Source: Pseudomonas violetae
GTDB lineage: Bacteria; Pseudomonadota; Gammaproteobacteria; Pseudomonadales; Pseudomonadaceae
DNA length: 64,000 bases
NCBI RefSeq assembly: GCF_023072615.1
Contig: NZ_JAKNRW010000008.1
Coordinates: 62,001-126,000, forward strand
Reading direction: 5' to 3'
The translations under genes were made by a program, and so were the position numbers. This document shows positions 25,092 to 32,301 of the stretch, piece after piece. Under the pieces are notes generated by a model that was not told where the DNA came from, ran no database searches, and was given only the letters and a program-made list of their open reading frames with translations. Every line of letters begins with the position of its first letter. Within the stretch, counting starts at the first letter, position 1.

Positions 25092-25925
25092 ATGGGCCAC
25101 CACTCCTTTCATCCTACGTACTCGATACCCCGCACTGCCGCTGGCGAGCATCTACGACGATTGCGTCAGCAAGCAGGGCTCAGCCAGCTGGATCTTTCCT
25201 TGCTAGTCGGCGTATCTCAGCGTCACCTGAGCTGTGTCGAGACAGGTCGTGCCAAGGCTAGCCCTGGGACATTGCACGCTCTATTAACAGCCCTCGACGT
25301 ACCCCTTGATCACTGTAACGCTGTATTTGTTGCGGCTGGCTATGCGCCCCGCTACGTTGCTTCCGCGCTCGACGCTCCAGCGTTGGAGATTGTGCGTGCC
25401 GCGATTGACCACATCCTGCAAGCTAACAACCCTGCGCCAGCCATTGTCATCAGCAGCAACTGGGACATTACCGCAGCCAATGCCAGCGCGGGATTGCTAT
25501 TCGAGATGGCCGGTGTTTCAGGCGATGGCGAGTCACGTTTCAACCTGCTCGACACTTTGTTGCGTCCCGGCGGTTTGGGCGATTGTCTGGTGAATGCACA
25601 AGAGATACGGGCTATTGCGTGGCAACGCGCCGCAAGAGAAGCTACTAATAATCCCGATTTAGCTCGCCTCCTGCAAGACTTGGCTGCGCCGACAGAAATA
25701 CCACTGGACGCACCACCATCCCCCCTGATACTGACCCGAGTGCGCACCGAAAACGGGGAACTGCGGTTTCTATCCACATTTACAACATTCGGAATGCCGC
25801 TCGACATCACCGTTGCGTCATTGCGAATCGAACACCTCATCCCCGCCGACCCTCATACCTGGCAGAGGATGAAAGAAGCTTACGATCAGTGGTCGGCGGT
25901 TGGGGCTGAGACGTCGCATGGATAA
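25092..25925 (+). CDS. XRE family regulator with MmyB-like ligand domain
   Basis: 277 residues. The HTH is LRRLRQQAGLSQLDLSLLVG followed by SQRHLSCVETGRAKASPG (about 20-70). The rest is an MmyB-like ligand-binding domain (AIVISSNWDITAANASAGLL; FNLLDTLLRPGG; LRFLSTFTTFGMPLDITVAS). Such regulators sense small molecules and usually control a neighbouring oxidoreductase or transporter. No intact target is adjacent: downstream on the other strand are only VOC and SDR remnants. A perfect inverted repeat precedes the gene. The stop lies before the VOC remnant. Confidence 0.88.
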   Translation: MGHHSFHPTYSIPRTAAGEHLRRLRQQAGLSQLDLSLLVGVSQRHLSCVETGRAKASPGTLHALLTALDVPLDHCNAVFVAAGYAPRYVASALDAPALEIVRAAIDHILQANNPAPAIVISSNWDITAANASAGLLFEMAGVSGDGESRFNLLDTLLRPGGLGDCLVNAQEIRAIAWQRAAREATNNPDLARLLQDLAAPTEIPLDAPPSPLILTRVRTENGELRFLSTFTTFGMPLDITVASLRIEHLIPADPHTWQRMKEAYDQWSAVGAETSHG

Positions 25926-25959
25926 ACCTGACGGAGTAAAACGACCGTCCACTCCATGG

Positions 25960-26117
25960 CACGTCATTGAAACCACCACTACAACTGCCAACATCCACAA
26001 AAACGGGCCTGGTGAAACGTGGGCGGGATCGGCGGCTGAAAAAACAGCGGCATAAAAGTCGTAGAAACTGATCGAGCGCTTGATGTCGCCGACCAAAAGA
26101 AAAATATGATCCAGCAT
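25960..26117 (-). pseudogene. VOC/glyoxalase-like gene remnant
   Basis: MLDHIFLLVGDIKRSISFY is a normal start of a glyoxalase-fold protein, but it runs directly into DFYAAVFSAADP, which looks like the last third of the same protein, and then into unrelated sequence. Most of the about 125-residue fold is absent. Read as an internally deleted relic; the open frame continuing to 25818 overlaps the XRE gene and is not conserved. Confidence 0.62.
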
Positions 26118-26134
26118 GCTGTGGCCCTCGCGGT

Positions 26135-26246
26135 TCAGATGTTGTAGCCGCCGGCGACTTCGATGGTCAGGGCATTGATCCAGGCGCCGTCCTCGGACAG
26201 CAGCATGGCAATTACCCGTGCCACATCTTCCGGCTCGCCGACCCTG
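26135..26246 (-). pseudogene. C-terminal remnant of a short-chain dehydrogenase (SDR)
   Basis: Up to the TGA at 26135-26137 the minus strand reads RVGEPEDVARVIAMLLSEDG and AWINALTIEVAGGYNI, the usual C-terminus of classical SDR enzymes (the R-x-G-x-P-E-D-V and (I/V)-x-V-(A/D)-G-G motifs). Nothing of the Rossmann N-terminus or catalytic Y-x-x-x-K is left. It begins at the 3' end of the ECF sigma gene, where its partner anti-sigma gene would be expected. Confidence 0.75.
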
Positions 26247-26249
26247 CTA

Positions 26250-26795
26250 TCAAGCTGCGGTCGAATTCAGCCTGAATCTCTTGCCGACATACCCTCGCTC
26301 CATGCACGCCCGACAGTGCTGCATACCCTTGGCGATCTGTTTTTCCACGGTGCTTTCATTGATATTCAGTTGCGCGGCTATCTCGCGCCGGGTAAATCCT
26401 TCGCAGCGGGACAGCAGGAACACAGCACGATATTTCTCTGGGAGATCCCCAAGTGCTTGGGCCAGTAACTCCAGTTCCTGACGAGTTCCGGCAGCCTTCT
26501 CGGGGTGGGTCAACGGGCACTCGGCCTCCTCGGCCCATTCGCTGTCGCCGAAGTAACGGCCATGGGTCGAGTCCTGACGCTGCTTGTCCAGCAACAGGTT
26601 GGTCGCCGTGCGGTAGAGATAGGCCAGGGGCTTGTCGGGCTGCCTGGCGCAATGCTTCGCCGCACGCAGCCAGGTTTCCTGGACAACGTCCGAGGCGATG
26701 GCTGCGGAGCCAGCCCTGCGCTGAATATAACCCTTGATGTCCTCGTAATGGATCTCAACCAATTGAGTCAGGGTGAGGCGTTCATGTAGGGCCAT
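26250..26795 (-). CDS. ECF sigma factor, FecI-like (iron-starvation type)
   Basis: 181 residues: sigma region 2 as LVEIHYEDIKGYIQRRAGS and ASDVVQETWLRAA, YLYRTATNLLLDKQRQ in region 2.4, and region 4 as LPEKYRAVFLLSRCEGFTRR with EIAAQLNINESTVEKQIAKG. FecI-type factors normally transcribe an adjacent TonB receptor and are held by a FecR anti-sigma encoded immediately downstream. No fecR is present here; an SDR fragment follows, and the last residues (GYVGKRFRLNSTAA) may be partly junction-derived. A Fur-like box lies 46 bp upstream. Confidence 0.88.
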   Translation of the reverse strand: MALHERLTLTQLVEIHYEDIKGYIQRRAGSAAIASDVVQETWLRAAKHCARQPDKPLAYLYRTATNLLLDKQRQDSTHGRYFGDSEWAEEAECPLTHPEKAAGTRQELELLAQALGDLPEKYRAVFLLSRCEGFTRREIAAQLNINESTVEKQIAKGMQHCRACMERGYVGKRFRLNSTAA

Positions 26796-26840
26796 AAATC
26801 AGGAAATGGTCAGGTCAGAGAGGTATGACGCTAACACAAT

Positions 26841-26855
26841 TGATAAGCATTACCA
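26841..26855. promoter_or_regulatory. Fur box-like site, ECF sigma side
   Basis: TGATAAGCATTACCA matches the 7-1-7 Fur consensus (TGATAAT-n-ATTATCA) at 12 of 14 positions, 46 bp upstream of the sigma gene. It suggests repression by Fe-Fur. The wider divergent region 26796-26938 is AT-rich. Confidence 0.65.
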
Positions 26856-26896
26856 AATAGCATCGGCCTCGCTTCACATTCGATTGCATTTGCGTA

Positions 26897-26911
26897 TGAT
26901 ACTGATTCGCA
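26897..26911. promoter_or_regulatory. Fur box-like site, receptor side
   Basis: TGATACTGATTCGCA matches the same 7-1-7 Fur consensus at 11 of 14 positions and lies 28 bp before the chosen start of the TonB-dependent receptor, where it could block the receptor promoter under iron sufficiency. Confidence 0.5.
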
Positions 26912-26938
26912 ATTATAGCAAACCGAATGAGAATTCGC

Positions 26939-29194
26939 ATGATCGCTCCAATCTCCTCGCGCTCACCAAACTCCGTCACGCTGCGCTCGCCTTCCCAGCT
27001 GCGTCCCCTGGCGCTGGCGGTGCACGTACTTGCCGCCGGTATAGCCCTGACCGCACCCTCCGTGCAAGCGGCGGAAAAGACTGCACAAAAAGAGAATGGA
27101 AGTTCTCTGACCTTGGCTCCGATCGCGATCACGGAAACTGCCGCCCGCGAACGCAACGCCGTGACCGAGGACACCAACTCCTACACGACAGAAGCGGCAC
27201 GCACCGCAACGCCATTGAGCATGTCGCTGCGCGAGACCCCGCAGTCGGTCAGCGTGGTCACCCAGCAGCGCATCCAGGATCAGGATCTGCACACGATCCT
27301 CGACGTGGTCAACAACACCACAGGTGTGTCCGTCAACCGCTACGAGACCAGCCGGGCGCAGTTCAACGCGCGTGGGTTCGAGCTCAATTCGTTGATGATC
27401 GATGGCGTGCCCACCATCTACGAGCAGCCGTGGAGTTCAGGGGAGATTTTCAGCAGCCTTGCCATGTATGACCGCGTTGAAGTGGTGCGCGGCGCCAACG
27501 GCTTGATGACGGGTGCGGGCGACCCTTCGGCGTCGATCAATATGGTACGCAAGCGCGCCAACAGCGCCGCCCTCAAAGGTTCGGTGGAACTGAGCGCTGG
27601 CACCTGGGACACCTATGGTGTCGAGGCCGATGTGTCCACCGCGCTGAACGAGGAAGGCACGATTCGAGCGCGTCTGGTTGGCGAGACCAATGAAGGCGAC
27701 ACCTGGATCGACATGAACTCGAACAAGCGCCAGACCCTCTACGGCACCATGGACATAGACCTGACGCCAGACACAACGCTCTGGTTTGGTTTGAGCCACC
27801 AGGAAAACAAGGCGGACTCGCCAATGTGGGGTGGCCTGCCGGTCTGGTACGCAGACGGCGGCCGGACCAACTGGAGCCGCTCCAAGACCACTTCGGCCAA
27901 ATGGAGCAAGTGGGACACCACTTACGACACCTACTTCGTCAATCTCGATCACCAATTTGCCAACGACTGGCAGATGAACCTCAGCTACAACCGTGGCCAG
28001 CGCACCGGCGATTCGTCCCTGCTGTACCTCTCCGGCAATCCAGGCCGCAACGGTAGCGCGGCTATATCTTCGTTTCCGGCAACCTACAAGACCGAGACCA
28101 CCCAGGATGACTACGCCATTCGCTTCAATGGGCCGTTCTCGCTGCTGGGCCGCGAGCATGAACTGGCATTCGGTTACGTGGACAGCAAACAGAAATTCGA
28201 CGCCGACTCACTCGATGCGCAAACCGGTTTTGAGGGCGTGGCCGACTTTGATGCCTACAGCGGCAATTTTGCCGAGCCGCTCTGGGGCCCGCGCACCGAT
28301 TACGGCTACAGCGAGACTCGCCAGAAGGGTCTTTATGCCGCCACCCGCCTGAACGTGACCGACGACTTGAAAGTGATCCTGGGCGCACGCGCGAGCTGGT
28401 ACGAAAAGACCAGTGACGACGTGTTCTCGGAAGTCAGCAAGGTCGATGTTGACCATGAATTGACCCCCTATACCGGCGTGGTCTACGACCTGACCGACAA
28501 CATCTCGGCCTATGCCAGCTACACCGAAATCTTCCTGCCGCAATCGGTGCGCGACAGCAGTGGCCAAACACTGGAGCCTATCGTCGGCGAGAGCACCGAA
28601 ATGGGTCTGAAGGGCGAGTTCTTCGGCGGCCGCTTGAACACCTCCGCAGCGATCTTCCAGATCAAACAGGACAATCTGGGGCAAAGCACCGGCGTGCTGA
28701 TCGATCCTTCGAACCCGGTCGGCGGTTATGCCTACGACGCCAGCGAAGGCGCAACCAGCAAGGGCTTCGAGCTGGAAGTGTCCGGCGAACTCGCCACCGA
28801 TTGGAATGCCTCGGTGGGCTACACCCAGTTCACCGCTGAAGATGCTCAAGGCACCGACGTGAACACGCTGTACCCCACCAAGTTGCTGCGAACCTTCACC
28901 ACCTACCGCCTGCCCGGCGCGTTCAACAAGCTGACCATCGGCGGCGGCGTCAACTGGCAGGACTCGATCTACACCTACGCCACCAACCCGGCCGGCAACC
29001 CCGAGAAAATCCAGCAGGATGCCTACGCACTGGTCAATCTGATGGCTCGCTACAAGATCACCGACAATCTCTCGGCACAGGTCAACGCGAACAACGTGAC
29101 CGACGAGAAGTACTTCGACATCTTCGATGCCTACGGTGCCCTGACCTACGGCGCCCCGCGCAGTATCACAGCTTCGGCGAAGTACCGGTTCTAA
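26939..29194 (+). CDS. TonB-dependent siderophore receptor
   Basis: About 751 residues. A long signal peptide (cleavage near PSVQA-AEKTA) is followed by a TonB-box-like LTLAPIAITE, the plug domain (LRETPQSVSVVTQQRIQDQD; MIDGVPTIYEQPWSSGE; YDRVEVVRGANGLMTGAGDP) and a 22-strand barrel with the TonB receptor end YGAPRSITASAKYRF. There is no N-terminal signalling (STN) domain between signal peptide and TonB box, so it should import a ferric siderophore without signalling to the neighbouring sigma factor. I prefer the ATG at 26939 (GAGAA upstream); the ATG at 26927 adds four residues. Confidence 0.92.
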   Translation: MIAPISSRSPNSVTLRSPSQLRPLALAVHVLAAGIALTAPSVQAAEKTAQKENGSSLTLAPIAITETAARERNAVTEDTNSYTTEAARTATPLSMSLRETPQSVSVVTQQRIQDQDLHTILDVVNNTTGVSVNRYETSRAQFNARGFELNSLMIDGVPTIYEQPWSSGEIFSSLAMYDRVEVVRGANGLMTGAGDPSASINMVRKRANSAALKGSVELSAGTWDTYGVEADVSTALNEEGTIRARLVGETNEGDTWIDMNSNKRQTLYGTMDIDLTPDTTLWFGLSHQENKADSPMWGGLPVWYADGGRTNWSRSKTTSAKWSKWDTTYDTYFVNLDHQFANDWQMNLSYNRGQRTGDSSLLYLSGNPGRNGSAAISSFPATYKTETTQDDYAIRFNGPFSLLGREHELAFGYVDSKQKFDADSLDAQTGFEGVADFDAYSGNFAEPLWGPRTDYGYSETRQKGLYAATRLNVTDDLKVILGARASWYEKTSDDVFSEVSKVDVDHELTPYTGVVYDLTDNISAYASYTEIFLPQSVRDSSGQTLEPIVGESTEMGLKGEFFGGRLNTSAAIFQIKQDNLGQSTGVLIDPSNPVGGYAYDASEGATSKGFELEVSGELATDWNASVGYTQFTAEDAQGTDVNTLYPTKLLRTFTTYRLPGAFNKLTIGGGVNWQDSIYTYATNPAGNPEKIQQDAYALVNLMARYKITDNLSAQVNANNVTDEKYFDIFDAYGALTYGAPRSITASAKYRF

Positions 29195-29200
29195 CAACCT

Positions 29201-29300
29201 TGTAGGAGCGAGCTTGCTCGCGATGGAGGATAACGATAACGCGGGGCATCAGGCGCCCCGCAGCGTCCTCAGGTTTTTCGCGAGTAAGCTCGCTCCTACA
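29201..29300. repeat. REP pair (REPIN-like)
   Basis: TGTAGGAGCGAGCTTGCTCG at the left and CGAGTAAGCTCGCTCCTACA at the right are near-perfect inverted arms; the middle contains a further hairpin GCGGGGC-atcag-GCGCCCCGC. It begins six bases after the receptor stop codon. Confidence 0.9.
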
Positions 29301-29305
29301 AACCA

Positions 29306-29367
29306 ACGGTGCCCTGACCTACGGCGCTCCGCGCAGCATCACGGCTTCGGCAAAGCACCGGTTCTAA
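29306..29367 (+). pseudogene. duplicated 3' tail of a TonB receptor
   Basis: These 62 bases match the last 62 bases of the receptor gene (29133-29194) at 57 positions, including the stop codon. Four of the five changes are silent and one changes Tyr to His in the last codons. It lies between two REP pairs. It is either a tandem partial duplication that has diverged, or the remaining end of a second receptor gene deleted between REP elements. Confidence 0.85.
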
Positions 29368-29403
29368 CGATCGCGGCGATGCCGGTGTTGTATGCACGAC
29401 CTC

Positions 29404-29483
29404 TGTGGGAGCAAAGCTTGCTCGCGATGGCGGTGTGACTGGCACACCGCGGTGCTCCGATCGCCGGCAAGCCGGCTCCCACA
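29404..29483. repeat. REP pair
   Basis: TGTGGGAGCAAAGCTTGCTC at the left and GCAAGCCGGCTCCCACA at the right form inverted arms around a short hairpin (GCGGTGTG...CACACCGC). It belongs to the same family as 29201-29300 but with a 'GTGGGAGC' rather than 'GTAGGAGC' arm. Confidence 0.85.
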
Positions 29484-29547
29484 AGACAGTCGCAGGGTGC
29501 GTGTTATAGAATAACATTACCTGCCAATCACTGCCTGCGATTTCCTC

Positions 29548-30720
29548 ATGACAATCCCTGTCCACATCCCCGCCGCCACACGCCTGAACCAGCGCCTGCT
29601 ATCCATCGATGCCCTGAGGGGATTAGTCATCCTGTTCATGCTGCTCGACCACGTGCGCGAGACGTTTTTACTGCACCGCCAGGTAGCCGACCCCATGGGC
29701 ATCGAGACCACTGAACCGGCCTTGTTCTTCAGCCGCACCCTCGCCCACCTGTGTGCCCCGGTATTTGTCCTGTTAACCGGTTTGTCCGCCTACCTCTACG
29801 GCGAAAAACATCAGGGCAAAAGCGATGTCTCCACCTTCCTGTTCAAGCGCGGCCTGTTCCTGGTGGTGCTGGAATTCACCTTGGTAAATTTCGCATGGAC
29901 CTTCCAACTCCCGCCCAGCGTGATCTACATGCAAGTGATCTGGGCCATCGGCGTCAGCATGATTGCCCTTGGCATCCTGGTGTGGCTGCCAAGACCCGTC
30001 CTGTTTGTTGTGGGCGCGCTTATCGTCGCCGGGCACAATCTGCTCGACGGCCTGCACTTCCCGGTCAGCTCAAGCCTGCACGTACCTTGGGCGATCCTGC
30101 ATGATCGCGGCTGGATCGAGGTGTCCGAGCAGCTGAGGTTACGCACGTCCTATCCGGTCCTGCCCTGGGTGGGTGTGATCGCCCTCGGTTACTGCATCGG
30201 CCCCTGGTTTGCCGGCGCAGCCTGCGTCAACTCACGTCAACGCAAACTGCTGGTGGCAGGTTCAGGGGTGTTGCTGGGGTTCTTTGCATTGCGCCTTGCC
30301 AATGGATACGGTGAAGCGCAATGGGTCGCCTACGAAGGCACCATTCAAACCTTGATGAGCTTCTTCAACATCACCAAATACCCGCCTTCCCTGCTGTTCC
30401 TTGCCCTGACACTCGGGGTGGGCCTGTTGTTGCTACTGGGCTTCGAGCGCGCCCAGCAACGCAAGTGGATCAACACCCTGGCGGTGTTTGGTGCCGCGCC
30501 GATGTTCTTCTACTTGTTGCACCTTTATGTGCTCAAGGTGCTGTACCTGATAAGCGTCGCGGCGTTTGGCTTGAATCAGGGCAACTACTTCGGTTTTGAC
30601 AGCATTTGGGCGGTGTGGGTGACGGCGCTAATACTGGCCGCATCGCTGTATCTGCCAGTGCGCGGGTTTGCTGCATTGAAGGCGCGGCGTCGGGATATTG
30701 GCTGGCTGAAGTATTTCTGA
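29548..30720 (+). CDS. DUF1624 / heparan-alpha-glucosaminide N-acetyltransferase-like membrane protein
   Basis: 390 residues with about ten hydrophobic segments. The N-terminus RLLSIDALRGLVILFMLLDH with H-V-R-E is the DUF1624/YeiB signature (the R-G-...-D-H element where the acyl-transfer His lies), and PWVGVIALGYCIGPWF and FFYLLHLYVLK are further conserved blocks. Related eukaryotic enzymes move acetyl groups across membranes; the bacterial acceptor is unknown. No strong Shine-Dalgarno is visible. A 13-bp hairpin follows the gene. Confidence 0.82.
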   Translation: MTIPVHIPAATRLNQRLLSIDALRGLVILFMLLDHVRETFLLHRQVADPMGIETTEPALFFSRTLAHLCAPVFVLLTGLSAYLYGEKHQGKSDVSTFLFKRGLFLVVLEFTLVNFAWTFQLPPSVIYMQVIWAIGVSMIALGILVWLPRPVLFVVGALIVAGHNLLDGLHFPVSSSLHVPWAILHDRGWIEVSEQLRLRTSYPVLPWVGVIALGYCIGPWFAGAACVNSRQRKLLVAGSGVLLGFFALRLANGYGEAQWVAYEGTIQTLMSFFNITKYPPSLLFLALTLGVGLLLLLGFERAQQRKWINTLAVFGAAPMFFYLLHLYVLKVLYLISVAAFGLNQGNYFGFDSIWAVWVTALILAASLYLPVRGFAALKARRRDIGWLKYF

Positions 30721-30728
30721 GTGACGGC

Positions 30729-30756
30729 GATTCAGGTCGGCTTGCCGACCTGAATC
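30729..30756 (+). terminator. perfect inverted repeat after the DUF1624 gene
   Basis: GATTCAGGTCGGC-tt-GCCGACCTGAATC: 13-base perfect arms with a two-base loop between two converging genes. No T-run follows on either strand, so it may work as a bidirectional or Rho-assisted stop. Confidence 0.6.
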
Positions 30757-30796
30757 ATGGGTGATTGAACCGGTCACCCCGATGACCCAATAGCCA

Positions 30797-31588
30797 CTAA
30801 ACAATCGCAGGATAAACATCACTGCTATCCGGCCAAACCGACAACACCTCAAAGCCATCCGCAGTCACCGCCACCATGTGCTCCCACTGCGCTGAGAGGG
30901 ACTCATCCTTGGTCACAACAGTCCAGCCATCCGCCAGGGTCTTCACATGTCGCTTACCGGCATTGAGCATTGGCTCAATGGTGAAAATCATCCCGGCTTT
31001 CAACTTCAGGCCATGCCCCGGATAGCCGTAATGCAGGATCTGCGGCTCATCGTGATAGACCTTGCCGATGCCGTGACCACAGTATTCGCGCACCACACTG
31101 AAGCCATCCCGCTCGGCGACCGTTTGAATGGCATAACCAATGTCACCCAGGGTTGCACCAGGCCGCACCGCCCGAATCCCGGCGCACATGGCGTCATAGG
31201 TGGTCTTGACCAGGCGGCGCGCCTCGGGGGCCGGTTCGCCGACAAAGTACATGCGGCTGGTGTCGCCATACCAGCCGTCCTTGATCACAGCGATGTCGAT
31301 GTTGAGGATGTCGCCGTCTTTCAAAGGCTCATCAGTTGGAATGCCATGGCAGACCACCTGATTGACGGAAGCGCACACGGTTTTCGGAAAGCCGTGATAG
31401 CCGATATTGCCAGCTATGGCTTTCTGCACGTTGACGATGTGGTCGTGGCAGAGTCGATCAAGTTCGTTGGTGGTGACCCCCGCTTTCACATAGGGGGCAA
31501 TCATGGCCAGCACTTCGGCAGCCAATTGTGCAGCTGTGCGCGACTGGGCTATTTGCGCCGCCGTGTTGATCAGGACTATTGCCTTCAT
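30797..31588 (-). CDS. map: type I methionine aminopeptidase (probable second copy)
   Basis: 263 residues. The dinuclear metal ligands of the pita-bread fold are in DILNIDIAVIKDGWYGDTSR (two Asp), EYCGHGIGKVYHDEP (His), FTIEPML (Glu) and QWEHMVAV (Glu). The enzyme removes N-terminal Met from nascent proteins in the cytosol. The housekeeping map of pseudomonads lies next to rpsB, so this copy is probably an accessory paralogue. Its ATG overlaps the stop of the upstream ParD-like gene (ATGA), which implies translational coupling. It converges with the DUF1624 gene. Confidence 0.93.
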   Translation of the reverse strand: MKAIVLINTAAQIAQSRTAAQLAAEVLAMIAPYVKAGVTTNELDRLCHDHIVNVQKAIAGNIGYHGFPKTVCASVNQVVCHGIPTDEPLKDGDILNIDIAVIKDGWYGDTSRMYFVGEPAPEARRLVKTTYDAMCAGIRAVRPGATLGDIGYAIQTVAERDGFSVVREYCGHGIGKVYHDEPQILHYGYPGHGLKLKAGMIFTIEPMLNAGKRHVKTLADGWTVVTKDESLSAQWEHMVAVTADGFEVLSVWPDSSDVYPAIV

Positions 31589-31851
31589 TTGCCGGCTCCA
31601 CTGGCTGCCGCTAGCTGAAGGCCTTGCGCGTTTTGCGCCAGGTCACACAGTTGATTCAGGTCCAGGCCACCCGCCAGTTCGGCACGAACCAGCAAGCGGC
31701 AGATGTCGCGGTGGTCCAGGTTTGGATGTAGCTCGGCGAGCATGCCGATGCGCATCCAGTGCTCGGCCTGCGCGTTGATCGAGCGACTCAGCGCGTCGCT
31801 GGCAACACGTAGATTTTCGTGCATGCCTTCGGAGATCTTGACAATACCCAT
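31585..31851 (-). CDS. ParD-like family protein
   Basis: 88 residues: MGIVKISEGMHENLRVASDA then LSRSINAQAEHWMRIGMLAE, the ribbon-helix-helix part of the ParD-like family. The C-terminal PNLDHRDICRLLVRAELAGG is specific to the subfamily fused in operons with Map. Typical ParD antitoxins have a ParE partner; none is here. The gene overlaps map by four bases. I start at the ATG at 31849-31851; the frame upstream crosses an AT-rich stretch (ATATATGAATCGTATAT) that looks like a promoter or operator. Confidence 0.82.
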   Translation of the reverse strand: MGIVKISEGMHENLRVASDALSRSINAQAEHWMRIGMLAELHPNLDHRDICRLLVRAELAGGLDLNQLCDLAQNAQGLQLAAASGAGK

Positions 31852-31938
31852 GACTTCAACCATACGAAATATATATGAATCGTATATTAACCGCTTTGCA
31901 GGTGAAGTCAAAGGTCCGAGGCTCGGCCCCGGCGTCAG

Positions 31939-32301
31939 TCAATCGAGCCCAAGTTCAACCATGCCACTGTTCAAGCGCACGGGCCAAACCCGCAACCGCT
32001 GTTGCGACGACTCCAGGCAGTGGCCATCTTCCAGGCGAAAATGCTGCTTGTAGATAGGCGACGCCACCACCATTTCCCCCTTGATGTTGCCGATCAAACC
32101 GCGACCGATCACATTCGCCCCGGATTGCGGGTCGTGATTGTCGATCGCATAAAGCGACCGGCCCTGGGCCTCAGGCAAGTAGAACAGCGCCACTTGCGCA
32201 CCCTCGAACCAGACGACGACCCCGGAGTTGCTCACCAGGTCCTGTTCACTGCAAACCGTTTTCCAGGCTGCAAGGTTTTGCTGAGTGTTGGACTGGCTCA
32301 T
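31939..32301 (-). CDS. nirD: nitrite reductase (NADH) small subunit NirD
   Basis: 120 residues with the Rieske-like fold of NirD (WKTVCSEQDLVSNSGVVVWF; LYAIDNHDPQSGANVIGRG; ASPIYKQHFRLEDGHCLE), in which the usual Rieske Cys/His cluster ligands are absent, as is normal for NirD. It is required with NirB for cytoplasmic assimilatory reduction of nitrite to ammonium. The start ATG overlaps the nirB stop by one base. Genes further downstream on this strand are 88 bp away and unrelated. Confidence 0.93.
   Translation of the reverse strand: MSQSNTQQNLAAWKTVCSEQDLVSNSGVVVWFEGAQVALFYLPEAQGRSLYAIDNHDPQSGANVIGRGLIGNIKGEMVVASPIYKQHFRLEDGHCLESSQQRLRVWPVRLNSGMVELGLD

Noticed and set aside
28208-29197. 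Minus-strand frame of about 330 codons
   Set aside because: Antisense to the TonB receptor; no motif of its own.
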